5,946 nucleotides of DNA, from positions 1 through 5,946 of the forward strand of contig JAEEKM010000324.1 of NCBI GenBank assembly GCA_016282455.1, read 5' to 3'. The position numbers and the translations under genes were made by a program. Numbering within the stretch: the first letter of the stretch is position 1; each line of letters begins with the position of its first letter. Positions 1-5,946 of the stretch are shown here, in pieces. A model generated the notes under the pieces. The model saw only the letters and a program-made list of their open reading frames with translations. It did no database searches and was not told the origin of the DNA. The DNA is from Treponema sp. GTDB taxonomy: Bacteria; Spirochaetota; Spirochaetia; Treponematales; Treponemataceae.

Positions 1-1
1 C

Positions 2-1264
2 AGATGGGGAACTGGTACTTTAGCAGATCCCGGCAATGGTCACAATGATGGAACCAACCAGATACGTCCATCTACAATTGGACAAAAAGACTATGATGAA
101 TCCGATAATTCCTTTATAAATATTGATAAGGAAAGATTCCAGTCCCCAACTCTGGCAACCACTGTTGAAGGAACAGCCTCTACAGTTTATCTTGCCTACT
201 ATGACAATATAAACAACGAAATCCGCTTCCACTGGGGAACCTTTACAACAAATACAAAGACTGCAAAAATGGTTCAGAATCTTTTCTCTGATGCTTATGG
301 CCAGTCTAATGCAATACACGGAAAAGATATTAGTCAGGATTATGCAAAATATCGTCTTGACTATACTTCTTTAATTGCCGGACAGACACAGAATGCACAT
401 CCCTTTAATTCAAACACACCTACGGACACAAGAGTACTGGCAACGGATGGTACTCCAGTATGCGCAGGTCAGTATGTGAGCATTGCAGCTCTTAAGGAAA
501 AAGGAAACACTGAAAATGATGTTACCGATGATGCAGTTGTAGCAGTCTGGTATGATGCAACAAACAACCAGATGCTTTACTCTTTCAACAAAGCTCCAAA
601 GAGTATTGCGGCAGGAAAATTCCTTCAGGCTGATACAGGCTGGAGCAAACCTGTTGCAATCTTCGGCGAAGGAAACGGAATCGGTGAATACTGCAAAGTT
701 GCACTTGCTAAAAATGGTAGTGCCCATATCGTAGCCTATGATAGCCTCAATGCAGATGTTCTTTACGCCTACCTTCCAAGCTTTGATACACCAAGTAGTG
801 CAAAAACCTGTATTGTAGACTCTTATGGTCTTATTGGAACGGAACTGGATCTTGATGTTGCTCTGGATGCCAATAATAATCCCCTTCCTTTCATAAGCTA
901 CTATGCAGGAAGCAATGCACTTCCAAAAACTGCAAGCTGGGCAGGAACTTCTGCTCTTAGTGCTTCAACTCTTGCCACAGGTGCAGAAGAAGATGTATTC
1001 ACAGGAGCATGGAATGTAAGCCTTATTCCTACCACAAGCAAAATTGGTGTTGACCATGTAAATGTAGGTGTCTGGAAAGATAAGACCAATGGTCAAATCA
1101 AATCATCTACAACAGGAACAAACGAGACTGAGCAGACAGGAACAAGCTATAAATCAACTGTAAGCCGGGGTAATATATTTGGTAACGGTTCAAAAAATGC
1201 AATTTTAGGCTATGTAATAAATGAAGGTGCCAACGGTTACATAGAAACCGCCCAGAAACGCTAA
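2..1264 (+). CDS. 3' part of a repetitive, probably surface-exposed protein with beta-propeller-like repeats
   Basis: The frame is open from the first bases to a TAA at 1262-1264, giving 420 residues; the true start lies upstream of the window, so the ATG at 269 is an internal Met. I do not recognise a named family. The protein is rich in Asn, Thr, Ser, Gly and Ala and poor in charge, as is usual for secreted or surface proteins. It carries degenerate motifs of the form (hydrophobic)3-4-Tyr/Trp-(Tyr)-Asp-x2-Asn-x2-(hydrophobic)-Tyr: LAYYDNINNEIRF (about 194-232), VAVWYDATNNQMLY (about 539-580), IVAYDSLNADVLYAY (about 728-772), FISYYAGSNAL (about 890-922), VGVWKDKTNGQI (about 1064-1099) and LGYVINEGANGYIE (about 1205-1246). 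After the first gap these recur every 50-63 residues, which fits blades of a beta-propeller or stacked beta repeats. The signal peptide, if any, would be in the missing N-terminus. It ends 97 bases before the convergent lipoprotein gene and shares its terminator. Confidence is high for the gene, low for the fold. Confidence 0.85.
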   Translation, partial: RWGTGTLADPGNGHNDGTNQIRPSTIGQKDYDESDNSFINIDKERFQSPTLATTVEGTASTVYLAYYDNINNEIRFHWGTFTTNTKTAKMVQNLFSDAYGQSNAIHGKDISQDYAKYRLDYTSLIAGQTQNAHPFNSNTPTDTRVLATDGTPVCAGQYVSIAALKEKGNTENDVTDDAVVAVWYDATNNQMLYSFNKAPKSIAAGKFLQADTGWSKPVAIFGEGNGIGEYCKVALAKNGSAHIVAYDSLNADVLYAYLPSFDTPSSAKTCIVDSYGLIGTELDLDVALDANNNPLPFISYYAGSNALPKTASWAGTSALSASTLATGAEEDVFTGAWNVSLIPTTSKIGVDHVNVGVWKDKTNGQIKSSTTGTNETEQTGTSYKSTVSRGNIFGNGSKNAILGYVINEGANGYIETAQKR

Positions 1265-1284
1265 CAGTAAAAACACAAGTGCAT

Positions 1285-1330
1285 AAAAAAAGCATGGCCC
1301 ACTTCAAAAAGTGAGTCATGCTTTTTTTTT
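1285..1330. terminator. Bidirectional Rho-independent terminator between convergent genes
   Basis: A 13-base arm GCATGGCCCACTT (1292-1304) pairs with AAGTGAGTCATGC (1309-1321) around a CAAA loop, with one G-U wobble and one C-A mismatch. On the plus strand the stem is followed by nine T (1322-1330); on the minus strand the run of seven A at 1285-1291 becomes a seven-base U tract. It therefore can end transcription of the plus-strand repeat protein, whose stop is at 1264, and of the minus-strand lipoprotein, whose stop is at 1361. Confidence 0.9.
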
Positions 1331-1343
1331 ACAAAACTTGATT

Positions 1344-1358
1344 AGAACGCGCCGTTCT
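1344..1358 (-). other. Short GC-rich stem-loop just after the lipoprotein stop codon
   Basis: AGAACG (1344-1349) and CGTTCT (1353-1358) form a perfect six-base stem with a three-base loop. It starts two bases after the stop codon of the minus-strand lipoprotein gene and lies upstream of the main terminator. No U tract follows directly, so it is not itself a typical terminator; it could protect the transcript 3' end or be chance. Confidence 0.35.
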
Positions 1359-1360
1359 CG

Positions 1361-3730
1361 TTAGTAGCCCAAAGCATAAAGGCAGAGGGGGCAGATTGCA
1401 TTTGCATGAAGGCAGTCATCGGCCATGCAGGAAGGTCGGTTGTTATTGTCTGCACCAAAAAGATCTGAGTGCTGCAGGTGCATGCGATCCCCGTCTCTGT
1501 AAAGGGTCATAAAAAGTTTCCATGCATTGCATTCTGAAGAATAGCGGAGCATTGGGTCAGACATATACTCCGCATCATCAAACCAGTCTACAGTCACATA
1601 CTTCTTGTTCTTAATGGCATTCTTTACTTCCGTAGAGGCATAGGTCTCAATTATATCTTCAAAGTCATATCCTTCCACACCAACAGCCTCTTGCTTTTCA
1701 AAATCGTAAGTAATTTCGACAATATAACACTTGAGTGTGTTAGACATGAAGGCATTAAATCTTTCTGTTTCCAGAGTATTCATTAGAGTGGGAACATCCT
1801 GCCAGGGAGTAAAACTTGCGGCTTTTCCATCTTTGTCTACATAATGAAGGAACAAAAGCGGAATCACTTCCTGACGCCAGAGGCTCTGATCACATCTGTC
1901 TCTTGTTCTAAAGTACCTTTCCATACCGCCGGCAAGTCTGTCTTTTGCAGGGTAGACATCAACTCCAAGCCATGAAAAATCATTGTACTTTTCATTTGCT
2001 TCGTAAACTTCATTGCTACCACGCTGAGAAGGATACTGGGCCATGTCTGTGTAGTAATCAATCAGTTCCTGCTCATAACCTTTGCCCTTCATCCAGTTAA
2101 CAAATGCAGCCATATCTTTGTCTTTTGTCCAGTCATAGTTTTTGTAGGACTGCAACTGGTTCAGCCATTCTTCTTTCTCACTAAGGGGAATAACACAAAC
2201 GCTGATGTCATGCTGGTAATCCGGTGTAAGACGGCTGTAAGAAATGGAAGAATCAATTTTCTTATAAATGCATCTAATCACTTCCGGAGTTTTTTCAAGA
2301 GCACTGCCTTTTTTAATGCTGAGCCACCACTGATTAAAGGAATCATAATAACCCACGCGGTCTTTTACATTAAACGGAGGCTTAAGGTCTGCACCTTCGT
2401 ACACATCCACATACACGCCGTTAGTAAAATAAGTCCAGTTTCCTTCGTTGTAATAGCGGGAATTGATTACAGAAGTATCAAGCTCGTCAATGAGTTCTGC
2501 TTCGTCATCAATCACAAAAACTTTTGCTTTTCCAATTTTTATGCAATCATCACGATTTTCATTTTCTTCAGAAGCAGAGGAATGATCTTCACGTTCTTTT
2601 CCACTACCTTCTTTTTCCAGAGAAAGTGAATAGTAAAGAATGCCTTTTCCACCAATGATTCCACCCGGGTAGTAGAAAAGGTCTGCTTTGTCTTCCGACA
2701 CAAAGGCTGTCTGCGGGAAAGTATATGCAGTAGCAAGTGGAATTACTTCTTCGTCAGTCTTAAGCGAAAGAGAGTCACCTTCAGAAGTAGTAAAAGAAAA
2801 AATGTATGGAACGGAAGGAGAAAGATAATCTGTCATGGGAATGCTTACGACTTTGATTTTTCCGTACTCAAGGCTTTCAAGAAAATTGTAGGTATTGGGA
2901 GCCCATGCTTTTTTGTGAGTCTGGAGAAATTCCAGAAGTTCTTTTCCGTCTACTCCAAGCCGTTCAAAAGAAGGATTCACTCTTGGCAAATTACAGAACT
3001 CATCAAAACCGATTGGAGTGGAAAGAAGCTGTGAGTCAGTTCCCTCAGTGGGATAATGTGAAAGAATCATGTAGGCAGGGTCTACGTCAAACCAGCTGTC
3101 TTTAAAAGATTTTTCAAAAACTTTTCCATTTACATTTCCTGCACCCCAGGTTGTATCAAGAAGAATTTTTTCCTGACCGACTGTTACCAGGTTCCAGCCG
3201 TGGTTACCAAGTTTGTCTCCAATTTCATAACCGGACGGTTTGTCATTACCAGAAACATAGCGGGAGGTAAGTCCGGCTGCATTTGCCAGTGCATCAAAAA
3301 GATTTCCGTAACCCTTACACAAAGCCTTTCTTTCTGTAAAAGTTGTCGCTGCGGAATTGGCAGTATCGTAATCATAGTCCGGGTCGTTTACATCTGCTTC
3401 CACATCATAGGCAATGTTATTACAGATCCAGGTAAAGATTGCACGGGCTTTTTCTTTCTCCGTGGCAGCGGTAGAAGTAATTGTTTCTGCAGCAGAAGTA
3501 ATAGAAGTAGAAGAAGGAATATTTAAGTCAGTCACATAAGAATCGATTGCAGAATAATCTGTTTTAGCCGCCACAGTTTTTACCGGCGTAAACTGAATAT
3601 CCGAAACATTTTCGTTTTCTTTTGAAGCATTGTTTCCTGATAAAGAATTTAGAAAATCACATGCAAAAAAAGTTACTGCAAGCAAAACAGAAAAGAGGCT
3701 TGTAAAAAAAATGCGCACATTCTTTTTCAT
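1361..3730 (-). CDS. Lipoprotein with transglutaminase/protease-like domain and long unrecognised C-terminal half
   Basis: A 789-residue envelope lipoprotein. A basic start (MKKNVR), hydrophobic stretch 7-23 and lipobox-like FFAC place the lipidated Cys at residue 24; the looser lipobox suits spirochaetes. A Ser/Thr/Asn-rich linker leads to a transglutaminase-like domain at about 58-250, close to the Kyphoscoliosis-peptidase/CYK3-type branch: KARAIFTWICNNIAYD (94-109), Cys138 in RKALCKGYGNLFDAL, His177 in NHGWN and Asp192 in LLDTTWGAG form the expected Cys-His-Asp triad, followed by SHYPTEG...QLL. Such domains act as cysteine proteases, cross-linkers or peptide-binding modules; the triad is intact, so catalysis is possible but the substrate is unknown. 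Residues about 250-370 look like a beta-rich module, 372-396 is an acidic low-complexity linker, and 397-789 is unrecognised, ending in a Cys/His cluster (Cys768, Cys773, His775, Cys780, Cys783). The start has AAGGAG ten bases upstream. It lies 68 bases behind the cyclase gene, on the same strand, with no terminator between, so the two are probably cotranscribed. Confidence 0.92.
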   Translation of the reverse strand: MKKNVRIFFTSLFSVLLAVTFFACDFLNSLSGNNASKENENVSDIQFTPVKTVAAKTDYSAIDSYVTDLNIPSSTSITSAAETITSTAATEKEKARAIFTWICNNIAYDVEADVNDPDYDYDTANSAATTFTERKALCKGYGNLFDALANAAGLTSRYVSGNDKPSGYEIGDKLGNHGWNLVTVGQEKILLDTTWGAGNVNGKVFEKSFKDSWFDVDPAYMILSHYPTEGTDSQLLSTPIGFDEFCNLPRVNPSFERLGVDGKELLEFLQTHKKAWAPNTYNFLESLEYGKIKVVSIPMTDYLSPSVPYIFSFTTSEGDSLSLKTDEEVIPLATAYTFPQTAFVSEDKADLFYYPGGIIGGKGILYYSLSLEKEGSGKEREDHSSASEENENRDDCIKIGKAKVFVIDDEAELIDELDTSVINSRYYNEGNWTYFTNGVYVDVYEGADLKPPFNVKDRVGYYDSFNQWWLSIKKGSALEKTPEVIRCIYKKIDSSISYSRLTPDYQHDISVCVIPLSEKEEWLNQLQSYKNYDWTKDKDMAAFVNWMKGKGYEQELIDYYTDMAQYPSQRGSNEVYEANEKYNDFSWLGVDVYPAKDRLAGGMERYFRTRDRCDQSLWRQEVIPLLFLHYVDKDGKAASFTPWQDVPTLMNTLETERFNAFMSNTLKCYIVEITYDFEKQEAVGVEGYDFEDIIETYASTEVKNAIKNKKYVTVDWFDDAEYMSDPMLRYSSECNAWKLFMTLYRDGDRMHLQHSDLFGADNNNRPSCMADDCLHANAICPLCLYALGY

Positions 3731-3740
3731 AAAAGTTTTT

Positions 3741-3746
3741 CTCCTT
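3741..3746 (-). promoter_or_regulatory. Ribosome binding site of the lipoprotein gene
   Basis: Read on the minus strand this is AAGGAG, ten bases before the ATG at 3730. It is a strong Shine-Dalgarno match and fixes that ATG as the start, which also gives a complete lipoprotein signal peptide. A TATACT-like -10 lies further upstream (about 3757-3762) but has no convincing -35 partner, so a private promoter in the 68-base gap is doubtful. Confidence 0.75.
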
Positions 3747-3798
3747 GTGTTCTAAGAGTATATTTTAAAGTGTAAGGGTTATTCCTGATAAATGCAAG

Positions 3799-5403
3799 TT
3801 AAATGTGCTGGAGGTAATAGGTCTTCATCAAACCCTTACCCTTAACTTCCACTTCTACAGGACTTCCGTAAGAAAAATAATCTTTTGTCTGTTCAAAGGT
3901 ATTTTCGCTCACATGAATTTCCAGGGCCTCTCCTGTACTTTCCATGCGGCTTGCCACATTCACAGTGTCGCCCCAGACGTCATAAATAAACTTGCTTTTT
4001 CCAATAACGCCCGCCACAAGATCACCAGAGTTTATTCCAATGCGCAGAAGGATGTTTAAATTATTCTCTGCATTAAAAGTTTCTACATCTTTTAAAAGTC
4101 CCTGTGCATAAGAAATCATCTTACGGCATGCATCTTCATCTGAGTTTTCAGAAAGACCTGTTGCGGCCATGTAGGCATCTCCAATCGTTTTTATTTTTTC
4201 AACGCCTTCATTTTTTGCCCTTTCGTCAAACATGGAAATCATTTTATTCAGCATGGAAACAACATCTTCTGCTTTCATGCTGCTGCTCAATTTTGTAAAG
4301 CCTACAATGTCAGTGAATAAAACTGTTGCATTCGGATATTTTTTTGCAATGATTCTGTCCGGGTGAGCGGTAAGTTCCGCCGCAATATTTTCAGGGAGGA
4401 TATTTAAAAGTAAACTTTCGGAGCGTTCTTTTTCCTGCGTGAGTTCCCTTGTTCTCTCCTCCACTTTCTTTTCAAGTTCAACGCTGTATTTTTTCATCAT
4501 GCTGATTTTTTCTTCCTGCATGCCTTTTATGCGGATGATATTATGCACCATGCTCTCTGTCATTCTTGAAAAAGAAATGTAAAGGTTTTCTACTTCGTCA
4601 CTGGTAGAAACATTCAGCTCTTTAATTTTTTCTACGCACGCTTTCATGCCTTCTACATTTCCATTCTGCTCCATAAAGGAAATTGCATTGGAAGACATTC
4701 CGTTTAGCGGCTTAACAAGAAGTTTTGTAGAAATCCATATTCCCAAACCAACGGTCAGTATAACTGCAATCAGAGAAAGAACAATTGTCCTGAACAAAAA
4801 AGTCATGCGGTACTGTTTTAACAGATCCATTGAAATATCTATTCCAATATAGCAGACACATTTTCCATTTGAATCAAACAGAGGATGATAGTAGGTTAAA
4901 AGCCAGCCGTACTGATCATTTGACTCCAAGGGTTCAATTTCTTTTCCTGCAAGAAGTTCATCAATGAGCGGAAGAAAAGTCGGATCAAATTCTATAATCT
5001 CATTCACCTGATAGTCACCGGCTTCTTCATCAGTATCAAAGATAATATGACATCCGTCTTCTTTTATCTGATACACATAAAGATATTTAATGTCAGGAAT
5101 ACTTTTCTGAAGGGATTTTAAATAAACAAATGTTTCCTTGTAACCGGGAACATCTTTGCCCTGTGCAAGATAAGTTTCTATGGAATCAGCCTGAATGGAA
5201 TTAGCCGCAAGAAGTGCAACTCCTTTTGCAGTCTTTAAATGCTCTGCCCTTGTGTGATTGGAAAAAAGATTAAGCGCAACAAAGGAAATTGTAAAAGTAA
5301 GAATACCTGCTGCAAGAATAAGCAAAAAAGAAATTCTTACGCGAAGAGAATGTATGCCTCTTGTTTTTATTGCTTCTCTGATGACCGAATGAATTTGGTT
5401 CAT
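3799..5403 (-). CDS. Transmembrane class III adenylate cyclase with Cache-like sensor and HAMP domain
   Basis: A 534-residue inner-membrane receptor expected to convert ATP to cAMP. Order: cytoplasmic N-terminus; membrane helix about 24-47; extracytoplasmic sensor about 48-200 of single-Cache (PDC) type, with IKYLYVYQIKEDG...IFDTD and a closing YYHPLFDSNGKCVCYIGIDIS; membrane helix about 202-224; HAMP about 225-283 ending SDEVENLYISFSRM; coiled coil about 295-330; the cyclase-coupling LLLNILPENIAAEL (331-344); and the catalytic domain 357-534. Metal-binding Asp365 (LFTDIVGFT) and Asp409 (TIGDAY), adenine-selecting Lys405 and Asp475, and transition-state Asn482 and Arg486 (WGDTVNVASRM) are all present, so a homodimer should be active with ATP rather than GTP preference. 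The length is usual for this architecture. The start is forced: an in-frame TAA lies at 5419-5421 with no ATG, GTG or TTG between, and the next Met is near residue 200. It has its own promoter and leads the downstream lipoprotein gene by 68 bases. The ligand is unknown. Confidence 0.95.
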   Translation of the reverse strand: MNQIHSVIREAIKTRGIHSLRVRISFLLILAAGILTFTISFVALNLFSNHTRAEHLKTAKGVALLAANSIQADSIETYLAQGKDVPGYKETFVYLKSLQKSIPDIKYLYVYQIKEDGCHIIFDTDEEAGDYQVNEIIEFDPTFLPLIDELLAGKEIEPLESNDQYGWLLTYYHPLFDSNGKCVCYIGIDISMDLLKQYRMTFLFRTIVLSLIAVILTVGLGIWISTKLLVKPLNGMSSNAISFMEQNGNVEGMKACVEKIKELNVSTSDEVENLYISFSRMTESMVHNIIRIKGMQEEKISMMKKYSVELEKKVEERTRELTQEKERSESLLLNILPENIAAELTAHPDRIIAKKYPNATVLFTDIVGFTKLSSSMKAEDVVSMLNKMISMFDERAKNEGVEKIKTIGDAYMAATGLSENSDEDACRKMISYAQGLLKDVETFNAENNLNILLRIGINSGDLVAGVIGKSKFIYDVWGDTVNVASRMESTGEALEIHVSENTFEQTKDYFSYGSPVEVEVKGKGLMKTYYLQHI

Positions 5404-5420
5404 AAACCCTGCCTGCTTTT

Positions 5421-5448
5421 ATTGTAGCATACTTTTTCTGAATTGCAA
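5421..5448 (-). promoter_or_regulatory. Sigma-70-like promoter with extended -10 for the cyclase gene
   Basis: On the minus strand, TTGCAA (5448-5443) and TACAAT (5426-5421) are separated by 16 bases, and TGC precedes the -10 to give an extended TGCTACAAT. The predicted start is near A5414, leaving a leader of only about 11 bases (AGGCAGGGTTT) before the ATG at 5403. The leader's AGG/AGGG is a weak ribosome binding site very close to the start. An A-rich stretch overlaps the -35 region. Confidence 0.7.
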
Positions 5449-5683
5449 AAAAATTCTTTCACTGGAGAATACAATACCTACCTAAATTGTAACAGGGTCA
5501 GTTTTTAATTTGACTTTGATTCTTTTTTCATTACCCACAAAAAAATATTTTTTTTTCAAAATGATTTGTCTTTTTTGTATGTTCAACCCCCATATAAATA
5601 ATAGGACCGTTAAACATTCGATCCACCCTCCATGGCGGTTTTAAAATGCGGCGGTACAAAAATTATCTATTAAAGGGGTAAAA
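5449..5683. other. Divergent intergenic region with GC-rich leader before the Rpn-like gene
   Basis: No substantial gene is visible on either strand. The left part is AT-rich, with an A7-T-A-T9 tract at 5539-5556 that may bend DNA, and a GGTCA...TGAC inverted pair (5496-5514). A GC-rich island at about 5604-5657 contrasts with its surroundings; it holds ACCG (5606-5609), two GCGGT copies (5635-5639, 5651-5655) that could pair with it alternatively, and ACCCT (5625-5629), which could pair with the GGGGT of the ribosome binding site (5675-5679). Two tiny overlapping reading frames (13 codons at 5632-5673, 11 codons at 5646-5681) end at that site. I recognise no known riboswitch. Confidence 0.5.
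5575..5602 (+). promoter_or_regulatory. Tentative promoter for the Rpn-like gene
   Basis: TTGTAT (5575-5580) and AATAAT (5597-5602) are 16 bases apart; an overlapping TATAAA (5593-5598) is an alternative -10 without a clear -35. The match is weak and AT-rich background makes such hits common. If right, the leader would be about 75 bases and would contain the GC-rich island. Confidence 0.3.
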
Positions 5684-5946
5684 ATGCAAACATTAAGAAC
5701 AAACGGAAAGTACCAGGACTCTCTTTTCAGGGTGATTTTTGGTCGTGAAGAACACAAGCACTGGCTGTTGTCACTTTACAACGCACTCAACAACTCTCAT
5801 TATGAAAACGTAGATGATCTGACGCTCACCACAATTGACGACGTGGTCTACCTCAAGATGAAGAATGATGTTTCTTTTTTGATTGACTCGCAGATGAACT
5901 TGTTTGAGCACCAGTCAACCTGGAATCCCAACATGCCGTTAAGGGG
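5684..5946 (+). CDS. 5' part of an Rpn-like PD-(D/E)XK nuclease family gene
   Basis: The first 87 codons are visible and the frame runs off the window. The ATG at 5684 is preceded by AAGGGG (5673-5678) at a five-base spacing, and an in-frame TAA at 5642-5644 excludes an earlier ATG. The sequence opens with KYQDSLFRVIFG (9-20), then TIDDVVYLKMKNDVSFLID (50-68) and LFEHQSTWNPNMPLR (73-87). This pattern is typical of the PDDEXK_2/Rpn family ('recombination-promoting nuclease / putative transposase'). Asp62 is the likely metal-binding Asp and Glu75-His-Gln77 the ExQ variant of the ExK motif, so the catalytic core is intact as far as seen. Members are DNA endonucleases linked to RecA-independent recombination and are often multicopy and variable in number; full-length proteins are usually about 250-350 residues, so most is missing here. 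It is divergent from the cyclase and probably unrelated in function. No inverted repeat typical of an insertion sequence is visible on this side. Confidence 0.88.
   Translation, partial: MQTLRTNGKYQDSLFRVIFGREEHKHWLLSLYNALNNSHYENVDDLTLTTIDDVVYLKMKNDVSFLIDSQMNLFEHQSTWNPNMPLR

Noticed and set aside
410..727. Open frame of 105 codons on the minus strand
   Set aside because: Antisense to the repeat protein, Cys-rich and without a recognisable domain; the plus-strand frame is open across the whole region.
2210..2629. Open frame of 139 codons on the plus strand
   Set aside because: It lies wholly inside the well-supported lipoprotein gene on the other strand, is Phe/Ile-rich as expected from reading a Lys/Glu-rich gene backwards, and shows no family features.
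3200..3526. Open frame of 108 codons on the plus strand
   Set aside because: Antisense to the transglutaminase-like domain, with a Cys/Arg/Ser-rich composition typical of a shadow frame.
3772..3839. Nine-base inverted repeat GTAAGGGTT / AACCCTTAC flanking the cyclase stop codon
   Set aside because: About one such repeat at this distance is expected by chance in a window of this size, the loop is 50 bases, and no U tract follows, so it is not a convincing terminator or operator.
5539..5556. A7-T-A-T9 tract as a terminator hairpin
   Set aside because: The stem would be pure A-T with almost no loop and no GC core, and no gene ends just upstream on either strand. It may matter for DNA bending but not for termination.
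5404..5683. Riboswitch, tRNA, small RNA or CRISPR array
   Set aside because: I see no cloverleaf, no repeated spacer-separated units and no core motif of a known riboswitch class. Only the GC-rich leader shows possible structure, and that is reported separately.
5684..5946. Calling the Rpn-like gene a mobile element
   Set aside because: Family names include 'putative transposase', but no terminal repeats or target duplications are visible on the side that can be read, and the far end is outside the window.

Overview
The window most likely comes from a spirochaete, probably a gut or rumen-type Treponema. This rests on low-to-moderate GC, a loose spirochaete-style lipobox, a large surface-type repeat protein, a membrane class III nucleotide cyclase of a kind common in treponemes, and an Rpn/PD-(D/E)XK-type gene of a family common in gut treponemes. 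The assignment is inference from gene content; there is no rRNA or other taxonomic marker here.

Layout, left to right. Bases 2-1264 (+) are the 3' part of a gene for a repetitive, probably secreted or surface protein whose start lies outside the window. It ends at a bidirectional intrinsic terminator (about 1285-1330) shared with a convergent minus-strand gene. That gene (3730-1361) encodes a 789-residue lipoprotein with an N-terminal transglutaminase/protease-like domain that has an intact Cys-His-Asp triad. Behind it is a very long C-terminal half that I do not recognise, ending in a Cys/His cluster. Only 68 bases upstream, on the same strand, is a 534-residue transmembrane class III adenylate cyclase (5403-3799) with an extracytoplasmic Cache-like sensor, a HAMP domain, a coiled coil and a complete catalytic domain. 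I see no terminator between the two minus-strand genes. A good sigma-70-like promoter with an extended -10 lies just before the cyclase, so the pair probably forms one transcription unit, cyclase first.

Bases 5404-5683 are a divergent intergenic region of about 280 bases. It is AT-rich except for a GC-rich island just ahead of the last gene. Bases 5684-5946 (+) are the first 87 codons of an Rpn-like PD-(D/E)XK nuclease family gene, cut by the window edge.

Functionally, the cyclase should sense an external or periplasmic ligand and make cAMP inside the cell. The lipoprotein should sit in a membrane facing the periplasm or outside and act on, or bind, protein or peptide. Their pairing suggests an envelope-sensing module, but only gene order supports this. 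I found no CRISPR array, tRNA, rRNA or complete insertion sequence. The best candidates for something undescribed are the uncharacterised C-terminal half of the lipoprotein, the cyclase-lipoprotein pairing, and the GC-rich leader with mini-ORFs before the Rpn-like gene.
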